NCBI GenBank assembly: GCA_003024785.1 | Contig: PUQB01000064.1 | Coordinates: 248,001-312,000 of the forward strand | Length of the DNA stretch: 64,000 nucleotides | Source: Selaginella tamariscina | Taxonomy: Eukaryota > Streptophyta > Lycopodiopsida > Selaginellales > Selaginellaceae | Reading direction: 5' to 3' | Shown: one piece after another, positions 34,961 to 44,276 of the stretch | Position numbering within the stretch: the stretch's first letter is position 1 | Layout: every line of letters starts with the position of its first letter | Program-made: the position numbers and the translations under genes | Notes under the pieces: generated by a model | The model's input: the letters and a program-made list of their open reading frames with translations, nothing else | Database searches by the model: none | What the model was told of the DNA's origin: nothing

Positions 34961-35577
34961 TGTCAAGCCACGATCCAGGAACCAGGAAGCAAGTAGGATT
35001 CCAGGACAGGAAGGCTTGACTCAGGAACAGGACGGATCCAGGATCAGGATAGGATCCGGGAGCAAAATAGCAGAATAGGAACTGGGACCTCAGGAATCAG
35101 GAGTAGGACAGGATTCAGGAGCGAGACAGGAACCGGATAGGATCCAGGAGTAGGACAAGAGCAGGAGGCAAAGGAGCAAGACAAGACAAGAGCAAGACAA
35201 GAACAAGAATGATCGTAGAAAGACTGGTGTTTGATAGTAACTGATTGTACAACAATTAGGTCGGAGCTTTTATGCTCACAACTCCAAGCTAATCTGGTCA
35301 TGAGCCTAATCTAGTCACTAGCCAAAATTGGTCATCCTTATCCTATAGGAATATCCTGTAGGAATATCCTGTGGGAATATCCTGTGAGAATATCCTGCGG
35401 GAATATCCTGTGGCATATCCTGTGGAATATCCTGCGGGAATATCCTGTGAGAATATCCTGCGGGAATATCCTGTGGCATATCCTGTGGGAATATCCTGCG
35501 GGCCGAAATCCTGTATCGCATATCCTGTAGGCTGAATCCTGTATGTCGTATCCTGTATCCTGTATCGGGTCGTGACA
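34961..35577 (-). repeat. 3' LTR of element B
   Basis: 617 bp. The U3 part (plus-strand 35339-35516) is an array of 13-mers of the type gggaatatcctgt, about a dozen copies alternating with shorter variants. Downstream in sense orientation come GAGCATAAAAGCTCC (TATA-like) and CAGTTACTATCAAAC (plus 35229-35243), which matches the primer-binding site as a 15-nt reverse complement. Confidence 0.92.
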
Positions 35578-35592
35578 ACACCTCCTCCCTAA
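35578..35592 (-). other. Polypurine tract of element B
   Basis: In sense orientation TTAGGGAGGAGGTGT lies directly before the 3' LTR. The same tract precedes the LTR in the truncated copies at 6446-6460 and 17672-17686. Confidence 0.8.
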
Positions 35593-38500
35593 GGACGAGT
35601 TCCACGAGTCTTGGGACCTGGTTTAGCAGGATAACGCCGATGGAAAGCAGCAACTTTGGAAGAAGCATGGAGTAAGTTGGATGCAGGTTCCCAAGTGCGA
35701 TCGGTAGGCAAATAACCTTCCAATCCACCAAGTATTGAAGTTGACGGCGATGAAGACGAGAATCAAGGATGGCTGCAACTTCGTACTCAGGTTCACCAGC
35801 AATGACCACAGGAGGGGGAGGAGAAGAAGCACGACCAGGAAGAGAAGAAGGATGATACGGCTCCAACAAGGAGGTGTGAAACACAGGATGAAGTTTCACC
35901 GTAGGTGGTAACTCGAGTCGGAAAGCTACAGGATTTACCTCCGCCACGATCCTGTAAGGGCCCAATCGTTGAAAATCCAACTTAGAAGAAGGCTTGTTCG
36001 TGCGAATGTGTCGACGAAGAAGCCACACGAGATCACCAATCTTGTATGCAGGTGCTGGTTGACGGTGAGCATCAGCATGATGCTTGTACCGTTCCTGTGC
36101 CTGCTGAAGGTGAACCTGGAGATCATCCTGTACCTGCCGAAGATGCTGAAGACGATCCTGTACTGCAGGAGCGGAAGAAGAAGAAGCAGGAAGAGCAAAG
36201 TCAAAATGTGGATGGTGACCTGTAAGAGCAAAGAAAGGTGTCTGGCCTGTAGATGCGTGAATGGAGTTGTTGTAGGCAAACTCCGCCATAGGAAGAAGGT
36301 CCAACCAATTATCCTGTTGGTAACTGATGAAGCAACGAAGATATTGCTCCAAGGTCTGGATTGTGCGTTCTGACTGTCCATCAGTTTGCGGGTGATATCC
36401 TGAAGAAAGATCCGCTTTAACCTGTAGACTCCGAAGAAGCTCTCGCCAAAACTTGGACATGAATTGTGGACCTCGATCGGAAACAATGCTCTCAGGAAGA
36501 CCATGATGTCGGAACACCTCACGGATCACCAATTCGGCAGTTGTCTGACCTGTAGCTGTCTTGTTGCAGGGTAGGAAATGAGCCTGCTTGGTGAAACGGT
36601 CAACCACCACAAGAACTGCATCGAATCCACGAGAAGGAGGAAGGTCTGTGAGGAAATCCATAGAAATGGATCTCCAAGGAGTAGAAGGAACAGGAAGAGG
36701 ACGAAGAAGACCAGAAGGTGCATGACGAGGCATCTTCGACCTGTTGCAGGTGTCACAACTCCGTACAAACCTTTCCACAAAACCCCGCAACCCAGGCCAC
36801 CAATAGTTGCGAGTCACCAACTCAACTGTCTTGGCCACACCAAAATGTCCTGTAGCCGGAGTATCATGACAATCCTGTACCACACGAGTCCTGCAAACAC
36901 CAACAGGAACGTACAGGAGACCTTCCCGGTACAGGAGTCCATCCTGTATGGTGAACAGGTTGTAGTCTGGACGGGAACTGGAGGAAGAGGAACTTGCAAC
37001 GTCAGGATGAATGTGTGAGAACACATTCTTTGCCAAGTCATCTGTAGCCAACTGCGAACGGACCTCTTGTAGGAGAGTTGAATTTGCTGGAGCCTGATGG
37101 ACCTGCAGTGCCGCAAGCCGGAATCGATCAGGACCCAACAACACTTGCCTTTGACAGTCAAATGCAGGATCGCCCGGGCTTGGTGCAAGGTAGGAGCGCC
37201 TAGACAATGCGTCCGCCTTGCCATTCCGAAAACCGGGCCTGTAGACGATGACGAAGTCAAAACGTGATAGGAACTCCGCCCACCTAGCCTGTCGCCGACT
37301 GAGAACTCGAGCCGTTCAAAAGTACTCCAGGTTCTTTGATCCGTAAGAACTTGTACAGGATGTGCAGCACCTTCCAGGAAATGCCGCCACTCCTCAAACG
37401 AATCCACAATGGCCTTGAGATCCTTGTCATGAATCTCGTAATTGATCTCCGCCAATAGGAATTTACGAGAGTGAAAAGCTACAGGATGAAGCAACTTGTC
37501 CTCTCCAACTTGCGATAGGACGGATCCTACTGCAAAATCCGAGGCATCTGCTTCAACGAAGAAAGGACGAGAAGGATCAGGATGTGCTAAAATCGGAGCT
37601 GTCGTGAAGGTGTCCTTGAGTGTTGTGAATGCATGTTCCGCCTTGTCGGACCAGGAGAAAACCTCTGTGCGCTTGGTGAGTTCCGTGAGTGGAAGTACAC
37701 GCTTGGAGAAGTCCTGTATGAATCGCCTGTAGAAGTTTGCAAAGCCAAGGAAACATTGCACATCTCGTATAGACTTGGGCCTCTCCCACTCCACGATGGT
37801 CTTCACCTTGTGCATGTCCATGGAAACGCCAGCAGGAGAGACGATGTAGCCCAAGAACTCCACAGAATCCCTATCGAAAAAACACTTCTCCAACTTCGCA
37901 TACAAGTCATGCTCACGAAGCCGCTGTAGAACCAACCGTACATGCTTGTCATGTGCCGCCTGGTCCTTGGAGAAATCAAAATGTCGTCGAGGTAGATCAC
38001 CACAAACTGGTCCAAGAAGTCACGAAAGATGTCGTTCACCATGTGTTGGAACACGGCTGGGGCATTGGTAAGGCCGAAAGGCATCACCGTGTACTCGAAG
38101 TGTCCATACCTTGTACGAAAGGCAGTCTTCCACTCATCGCCGGGACGAATCCGTACAAGGTTGTAGGCCCCTCGTAAGTCGATCTTCGTGAACACCTTTG
38201 CTCCTCGCAGCCGATCGAAGTTCCGGGATCAATGGCAACGGGTACCGATCCGAATGGTAGCTTGATTCAAACCCCTGTAGTCCACAACCAAACGTAAGCT
38301 CCCATCCATCTTCTTGACAAAGAAGATTGGTGCTCCTGCAGGGACTTTGAGTGACGAATGAAGCCGGATGCCAAGTTGTCCTCGATGTACTGGCAAAGAA
38401 CCTCCAACTCTGTGGGTGACAATGCGTAAATCGGTCCGAACGGTGGGGTCTTTCCTTCTGCAAGATTAATAGGACAGTCGTAGGACCTGTGAACAGGAAG

Positions 38501-38620
38501 AACTGTAGCCTTGTGCTTGTCAAAAACGTCCTTAAAGTCGTGGTACTTAGATGGTAGAGAAAAAGGAGGAGAGGGAGAAGGAGTAGGTGAAGGAGATTGA
38601 AAAACAGGAGAGTCAGACAC
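35579..38620 (-). CDS. pol: Element B pol: RT, RNase H, integrase, chromodomain
   Basis: In sense order: reverse transcriptase begins with [19 protein letters not shown] and continues with [11 protein letters not shown] and the active-site YLDDILI (37803-38620, two frames). The connection and RNase H (36814-37935) contain [12 protein letters not shown] and [13 protein letters not shown]. The integrase (35318-37207) has the zinc finger ([11 protein letters not shown]...CDTCNR), core [22 protein letters not shown] and [10 protein letters not shown], and a tail with [15 protein letters not shown] and [10 protein letters not shown] chromodomain starts at [15 protein letters not shown] and is cut by a frameshift at about 35725, where one A of 'ggaaagg' is missing compared with both older copies. 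These domains copy the RNA and insert the DNA, and the chromodomain guides insertion to chromatin. Confidence 0.92.
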
Positions 38621-38990
38621 AAGAAAGGTAGAAGGACGTAGGAGTTACTTGAAAGGCAAAAAGGTGGAAAGGAGCAGGATCAGTGGCAAGTTCATACATG
38701 GTAGTGGTAAGAACTCGGAGAGGAGCAGGAGGGAGCTGTGATTGAAAAAGAGGAAGGATCTTGGGGGGTGGAATAGAAACAGAGTAATGAAAAGAAGCAG
38801 GATTGGAAGAAACAGATGTGGATGTTGACAAGTGTACAGGATTGGAAGAAACCTGTATAGAAGTCCGTGGAGGCACAGGAGTGAGGAGAGCCTGTGAGTG
38901 TGCTGATGGACCAACAGGAGGTGGATCCTGTTGAGGAGGAACCTTCGACACTGATACAGGATTGGAAGAACCCTGTACAGGACACCGCAA
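38613..38990 (-). other. Proline/serine-rich linker between protease and RT in element B
   Basis: About 125-190 codons rich in P, S, V and T, with internal near-repeats (for example SSNPVSVSKVPPQQDPPP, then QVSSNPVHLSTSTSVSSNP). It sits between the protease frame and the start of reverse transcriptase. No enzyme motif is visible. The DNA here is saturated with ACAGG/CCTGT. Confidence 0.6.
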
Positions 38991-39191
38991 ACTTACAGGA
39001 GTGGAGAAAGCCTGCGGATGTGCTGAGGAACTGACATAGGTGAATCCTGTCGAGCAGGAGTCTTCAACATTGGTACAGGAACAGGCACGGTCAATCCTGT
39101 AGCTTGTACTGCCTCAGACACCAAGGATGTATCCTGCACGCAGGGAAGTACAGGGTTGATCCTGGCTGCTGGAGAGGAAAACGTGAGCGTC

Positions 39192-39572
39192 CTAGACCTC
39201 CAGTCGATTTCGGATTTGCAACAACGAACCATGGCATGCCAAAATGATGGGAGTCGACCGAGTCTTGATCAAGTTGAAGGAAATCGAACAGTTGAATGCA
39301 CCATGATTGCAAGAGAGAGGTGTGGTAGCGTGGGTAACTGCGCCAGAAGCAATCAAACGACCATCGGCCACCTCTACAGGAATTGCACGCTTCAACTTCA
39401 CCACCGGAATGCCATGCTGAGCTGCAAAAGTGTCATCCATGAAACATGCATTTGCACCAGTGTCTAACAGGGCAAACTCCTTGAGCTCTCGATTATTGAG
39501 GCGAATGTGTACAGGAAACTTGAGTGATGGAATGGTATGAGCAGCACCAATGGAGCCTGCACCTACGTCCAA
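39192..39572 (-). CDS. Element B aspartic protease
   Basis: Contains FALLDTGANACFMDDTFAA, the retroviral-type aspartic protease motif (D-T-G), preceded by FPVHIRLNNRELKEF and followed by the hydrophobic GIPVVKLKRAIPVEVADGRL flap region. It cuts the gag-pol polyprotein. The frame changes at the left end near 39240 relative to the older copy, where the conserved LGMPWFVVANP continues. Confidence 0.88.
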   Translation of the reverse strand: MDVGAGSIGAAHTIPSLKFPVHIRLNNRELKEFALLDTGANACFMDDTFAAQHGIPVVKLKRAIPVEVADGRLIASGAVTHATTPLSCNHGAFNCSISFNLIKTRSTPIILACHGSLLQIRNRLEV

Positions 39573-40555
39573 CTTCGCGGCTCCTAGACGAAGTGGACAT
39601 TGAAGTTTTCCGACTGAACTTCAGCTTCGGCTTCACGCGCTTGAACTTCCTGGCTTTATTAGGACATTCCGCCACCTTGTGTCCTGCTGCACCACAATAC
39701 AAGCATAGGTTCTCAGTCGACGTTGCTTCTCAGCAGTTGAAAGTGGGCCACGCTTGGATTTGTTAACCTCCATAGGAACTGCTCCAGAAGGTGTCAGGAA
39801 CATGTGCTACGGCTACAGGATTGGCTGGCAGGAACTGCTGACGGAATTTTTCCTGACGGCGCTCGAACAAACGGTTGTCGCAGCGAACGGGCCTGTTGCA
39901 TGATCTCCGCTAACGTTTGGGCATCCGGTAACGTAAGGAGAAGGTCCTTCACGTCGTCCCTCAGCCCAAAACGGAAATGTTCGATCAATGCAGTCTCGTC
40001 CCATGGAATGTTCGTGCACAATTGCTGGAATTCGGATGCATAAACGGAAGCTGGTCTGGATCCTTGTGTGAGCCTCCGTAACTTTGTGCATGCAGAACGG
40101 TACTTATCAGGATCTCCAAAGCAGGCTTCAAAGGCAGCCACGAAACCTTCAAAGTCTTCCATCAATGGGTCGTCACGCTCCAGCAAGGGAGCAACCCAAG
40201 CTCGTGGAGATCCACTTAGTAAGGATGCCAAAAGGCCAACCTTTTGTGCATCCGTCGAGTAGCGGCGTGGTTGCATGCGGATCAAGAGCCGGATCTGATT
40301 CAGGAAACCTTGGAAATCGGCACGGTTGCCACTGAACTTCTCTGGCATGCTGATCTTCGGCTCCGGAGAAAAGTTCGATGAAGAAGGAACCACCGATGCC
40401 TGAGAGAGAGCCTGCGCAGCAGCCTTGGAGGATGCATCAGCAGCTGCATGTGCCGCATGGGTGGAGCCTTGTAGATCGGTGACCACTTGGCGCAAAGTGG
40501 CCAGCTCATGAAGCAACATTTGGTGCTCGCGTTGAAAGTGCTCAAAATCAGCCAT
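39493..40555 (-). CDS. gag: Element B gag with zinc knuckle
   Basis: Starts at 40555 with MADFEHFQREHQMLLHELAT, an N-terminal coiled-coil-like stretch. It continues with an alanine-rich segment, then the capsid core: PEKFSGNRADFQGFLNQIRL, LLSGSPRAWVAPLLE and FGDPDKYRSACTKLRRLTQG (39794-40555). The zinc knuckle CGAAGHKVAEC, preceded by a tyrosine/cysteine, lies in another frame (39493-39702). The capsid sequence resembles that of sushi-ichi/Ty3-type elements, the group from which the domesticated RTL/PEG10 genes of mammals come (family knowledge). Confidence 0.85.
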
Positions 40556-40639
40556 GATCGTATGAAAGAAAGAAAGGAGAAAAACGAAGGAAAAGAATCA
40601 AGGAAAAAAAAGTAGCTGGGAAACGAAGAGCTATGAAAG

Positions 40640-40654
40640 CAGTTACTATCAAAC
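40640..40654 (-). promoter_or_regulatory. Self-complementary primer-binding site of element B
   Basis: In sense orientation GTTTGATAGTAACTG follows the 5' LTR directly. Its reverse complement, CAGTTACTATCAA(A)C, lies in the LTR about 28-30 bases downstream of the TATA-like motif, where the RNA should begin: 13 nt match the 5' LTR (40908-40920) and 15 nt the 3' LTR (35229-35243). The same pair is conserved in the older copy (42045-42059 and 42186-42198). No TGG start for a tRNA 3' end is present. Confidence 0.85.
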
Positions 40655-41244
40655 TGTCAAGCCACGATCCAGGAACCAGGAAGCAAGTAGGATTCCAGGG
40701 ACAGGAAGGCTTGACTCAGGAACAGGACGGAGCAGGACAGGAACGGGGCAAGATAGCAGAATAGGAACGGATCAGGAATAGGAGTAGGACAGGATCAGGA
40801 GCGAGACAGGAACGGATAGGATCCAGGAGTAGGACAAGAGCAGGAGGCAAAGGAGCAAGACAAGACAAGAGCAAGACAAGAACAAGAATGATCGTAGAAG
40901 ACTGGTGTTGATAGTAACTGATTGTACAACAATTAGGTCGGAGCTTTTATGCTCACAACTCCAAGCTAATCTGGTCATGAGCCTAATCTAGTCACTAGCC
41001 AAAATTGGTCATCCTTATCCTATAGGAATATCCTGTAGGAATATCCTTGGGAATATCCTGAGAATATCCTGGGAATATCCTGTGGCATATCTGTGGGAAT
41101 ATCCGGGAATATCCTGAGAATATCCTGCGGGAATATCCTGTGGCATATCCTGTGGGAATATCCTGCGGGCCGAAATCCTGTATCGCATATCCTGTAGGCT
41201 GAATCCTGTATGTCGTATCCTGTATCATGTATCGGGTCGTGACA
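40655..41244 (-). repeat. 5' LTR of element B
   Basis: 590 bp with TG...CA ends. It matches the 3' LTR but has many 1-2 nt deletions inside the repeated part (41025-41170), for example atccttggg for atcctgtggg. It carries the promoter and RNA start of the element. Confidence 0.92.
40907..40951 (-). promoter_or_regulatory. Core promoter and predicted RNA start of element B
   Basis: In sense orientation the TATA-like CATAAAAG (40951-40944) is followed after about 28 bases by ATCAGTTACTATCAAC (40922-40907), the predicted 5' end of the RNA. This arrangement is preserved in every B LTR in the window (for example about 3710, 6708 and 42190-42230). Confidence 0.75.
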
Positions 41245-41249
41245 CTAAC

Positions 41250-42059
41250 GGGATTTTTCCTGACGACACTCGAACAAACGGTTGTTGCAGTGAACGGCCT
41301 ATTGCATGATCTCCACTAAGGTTTGGGCATCCGGTAACATAAGGAGAAAGTCCTTTACATCATCCATCAACCCAAAATGGAAGTGTTCGATCAATGCTGT
41401 CTCGTCCCATGGAATGTTCGTGCAAAGTTGCTGAAATTCAGATGCATAGACAGAAGCTAGTTGGAATCCTTGTGTGAACTTCCTTAACTTTGTGCATGCA
41501 AAATGGTACTTATTGGGATCTCCAAAGTAAGCTTCAAAGGCAGCCACAAATCTTTCAAAGTCTTCCATTAATGAGTCGTCACGCTCCAGCAAAGGGGCAA
41601 CCCAAGCCCGTGGGGATCCAACTAATAAGGATGCCAAAAGGCCAACCTTTTGTGCATTAGTCGAGTAGCAGCGTGATTACATACGGATCAAAAGCTTAAT
41701 TTGATTCAGGAAACCTTGGAAATCAATGTGATTACCACTGAATTTCTATGACATGCTGATCTTTGGCTCTGAAGAAGAGTTTAACGGAGAGGAAACCACG
41801 GATGCTTGAGAGAGAGCATGTGCAGCAACCTTTGAGGATGCATCAACAGTTGCATGCGCCGTGTTGGTGGAACCTTGCAGATTTGTGACCACTTGGCACA
41901 AAATGGCCAACTTATGAAGCAACATTTGGTGCTCGTATTGAAATTGCTCAAAATCTGCTGTGATCCGTGAAAGAAAGGAGGAGGAAAACAAGGGAGAAAA
42001 GCTAAAGAAAAAAAAAGTAATTGAAAATTGAGGAGCTATGAAAGCAGTTACTATCAAAT
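41250..42059 (-). pseudogene. Older B copy, right part (gag start)
   Basis: Decayed B gag continuing from 34955 across the young insertion. Frame 41299-41637 keeps the capsid core (SPRAWVAPLLERDDSLMEDFE), and 41746-42072 the N-terminal part (EHQMLLHKLAIL). Stops separate them. It ends in the conserved self-complementary primer site (42045-42059). Confidence 0.87.
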
Positions 42060-42493
42060 TGTCAAGCCACAATCCAATAGCAAGGAGGCTTGACTCAATA
42101 ACAAAACAAGAACTAAGAACAAGACGAGAACAAGAGGCAAGGAGTAAGACAAGAACAGATAAGAATTATTATAAAATGAATGGTGTTGATAGTAACTGAT
42201 TATACAACAATTAAGTCAAAGCTTTTATACTCACAACTATAATAGTTAATCTAGGCATAAGCTAAAAATAATACTTCAGAAGCTAATCTAGGCATAAGCT
42301 AAAAATAATACTTCAGAAGCTAATCTAGGCATAAGTTAAAAATAATGACCCTTATCCTATAGGTATATCCTGTAAACATATCCTATAGGCATATCCTATT
42401 GATATATCCTGTAGGTATATCTTATAAGCATATCCTATATCCCATATTCTGTATCTTGAAGTCGTATCTTATATTCTGTATCGAGTCGTGACA
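42060..42493 (-). repeat. 5' LTR of the older B copy
   Basis: Starts tgtcaagccacaatccaat, ends tcgagtcgtgaca. It is shorter than the young LTRs (434 bp), with fewer ACAGGAT-type repeats, and a small tandem duplication 'aataatacttcagaagctaa' type at about 42265-42330. Confidence 0.85.
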
Positions 42494-44220
42494 TAAAGAA
42501 CCAATAAGTTTCAGTCCAAATTGAATGGTACATACCCATGTAAAGGTTAGGACATTATTGACATTGAAAATGTGATTTGGACATCAAAAAAGAATCTTTG
42601 TATTAAATTTATAAGTATAAATTAAAAAATAAAGAAGGCAGTTGAAGTTAACTTTGAGATAAAATTAAATGTTTAATATTAAAAATTTAATAATCTAAAT
42701 TTTAGGCATGTTTAATTAAAGTTTGAATTTTAATTAAACAATGATATAGTTAATACTGTGCTTAGCAATTCAATTAGAGTTTAATTAGGAGTTTAGTTAT
42801 AACATTTTGTTAAAATTAATAATTATAGCTATTTAATTAAATTTTTAAATAATTAAGAAATCGTTTTTCAATTAATACATTGAGAGCAATGGCTCTCAAT
42901 TTAAATTATATTTGAGTATATTCTTCATGAATTAACCTTCTTAAAACATGATTAATATTTATTAAATATTATTTAATATTCCATTCATAAATATAAAACT
43001 ATGAAAAATGTCAAATTACTTAATTAATGTTCATGGGCCTTTAAGCTTTTTTTTTAGAGATTAATATTTTTTCTTTCTTTATATGAGAGGTTTTTATGTA
43101 AAAACAAAACACAATGATAAAATTATTTAATTAACTTAAATTATTTATTTAATTAGTGCTAACATTTGTCATTCTTAGCTCTTTTAATTGCATTCGCATG
43201 TTAAATGCATTATCCCATTAGGATCCTCAATATTTAAGTTAATAAAATAGTCAGCAATGGTATTTTGTTCACGTCTTTTTTTTTTCTAATCTTTACAATT
43301 GAAAAAAATATTATATCAAAACTATATATTATTCTATAGTTAAACAAAAAATGCTTATCTTGAAGAAGACGTTGTTGTATTAATCACATTTTCATTACCT
43401 AAAACGTCGACATTGAAGGTGTCTAAACTAATACAATCGTCATCCCAGGTCGCTCTATGCCCAAAATTAATCTTGAAGTGACTAAAATAAAAAATTCATT
43501 AAAGTTTAATAATAATTAATACAATTAAAATATATTAACTAAATTATAAAATATTTTAATAGACTTTTTTATTAAGGAATTTTATATGAAGTTTTATTTA
43601 GAAAAACTTACATTTATACTCTTAAAATTTATCATATTTACATATATATATATATATATATGTACCTCTCTAAAAGTTTATATATACCCTTGAAAAACTT
43701 ATTTATAATATTTTGACTTTTAAAATAACAATATTAATTAAAATATATTTTCAATTCTTAATATATTACAAATGAAATAATTGAAGTTTATTAAATATTA
43801 AATGTCAAAAAATTGTCATAGTAAAAAATGAAATATTTTTAAATAATTATATTATATTATATATATTTAATAGGTTGTATTTTGGACCTAAATATAATAA
43901 AATATAAATTAATTATAAAATTTTATTAATTTTTTAAAAATATTTTTTAATTTTTAATTTTGAAATTTATGAAGTTTTAAATTGAAATTTCAAAAAAGTA
44001 TATATGTAAATATAAAACTTCTATGTATATATACGTAAATATAATAAATTTCAGGGGTATAAATGTAATTTTCCCTTTATTTATTATTTTTCATTCAATT
44101 AACAAAATCACCTTTTATTTAACAAGTAAAATTTTAAATTAACTATTTTCAACCCAAAAAATAATTAAAAAAAAATCAAATTTATGATAGTACCAAATGC
44201 AGGCAATTTGAAAGGGTCCC
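42494..44220. other. AT-rich intergenic DNA
   Basis: Strongly AT-rich, with an (AT)n run at about 43645-43662 and many poly-A and poly-T runs. I see no gene. It separates the retrotransposon-rich left part from the first host-type gene. Confidence 0.6.
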
Positions 44221-44276
44221 TTGTTGGGCAGGTGCCCAAACTCTTCTTCCTCTGAGGATGAGTATGGACTTCATAA

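Larger units (their letters stand above)
34961..41244 (-). mobile_element. Element B: Tf1/sushi-like chromodomain retrotransposon
   Basis: A 6,284-bp LTR retrotransposon on the minus strand with LTRs of 617 and 590 bp and target duplication ctaac (34956-34960 and 41245-41249). It is inserted in an older B copy: 'ggaactactaac | gggatttttcctgac' joins across it. Order in sense direction: gag with zinc knuckle, protease, a proline/serine-rich linker, reverse transcriptase, RNase H, integrase, chromodomain. There is no tRNA-type primer site. Instead the site is complementary to the element's own predicted RNA start, a hallmark of the Tf1/sushi group. The coding frames are interrupted by small indels. 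Confidence 0.93.

Noticed and set aside
35339..35516. Regularly spaced repeats in the B LTR resembling a CRISPR array
   Set aside because: Units are adjacent without unique spacers, lie inside an LTR of a eukaryotic element and no cas gene is present.
35969..37018. Plus-strand open frames of 134-146 codons across element B
   Set aside because: They are antisense shadows of the integrase frame on the minus strand, with basic low-complexity composition.
1..44200. tRNA and rRNA genes in the repeat-rich part
   Set aside because: I looked for TGG-CC-type tRNA arms and rRNA cores by eye and saw none; a covariance-model scan would be needed to be certain.
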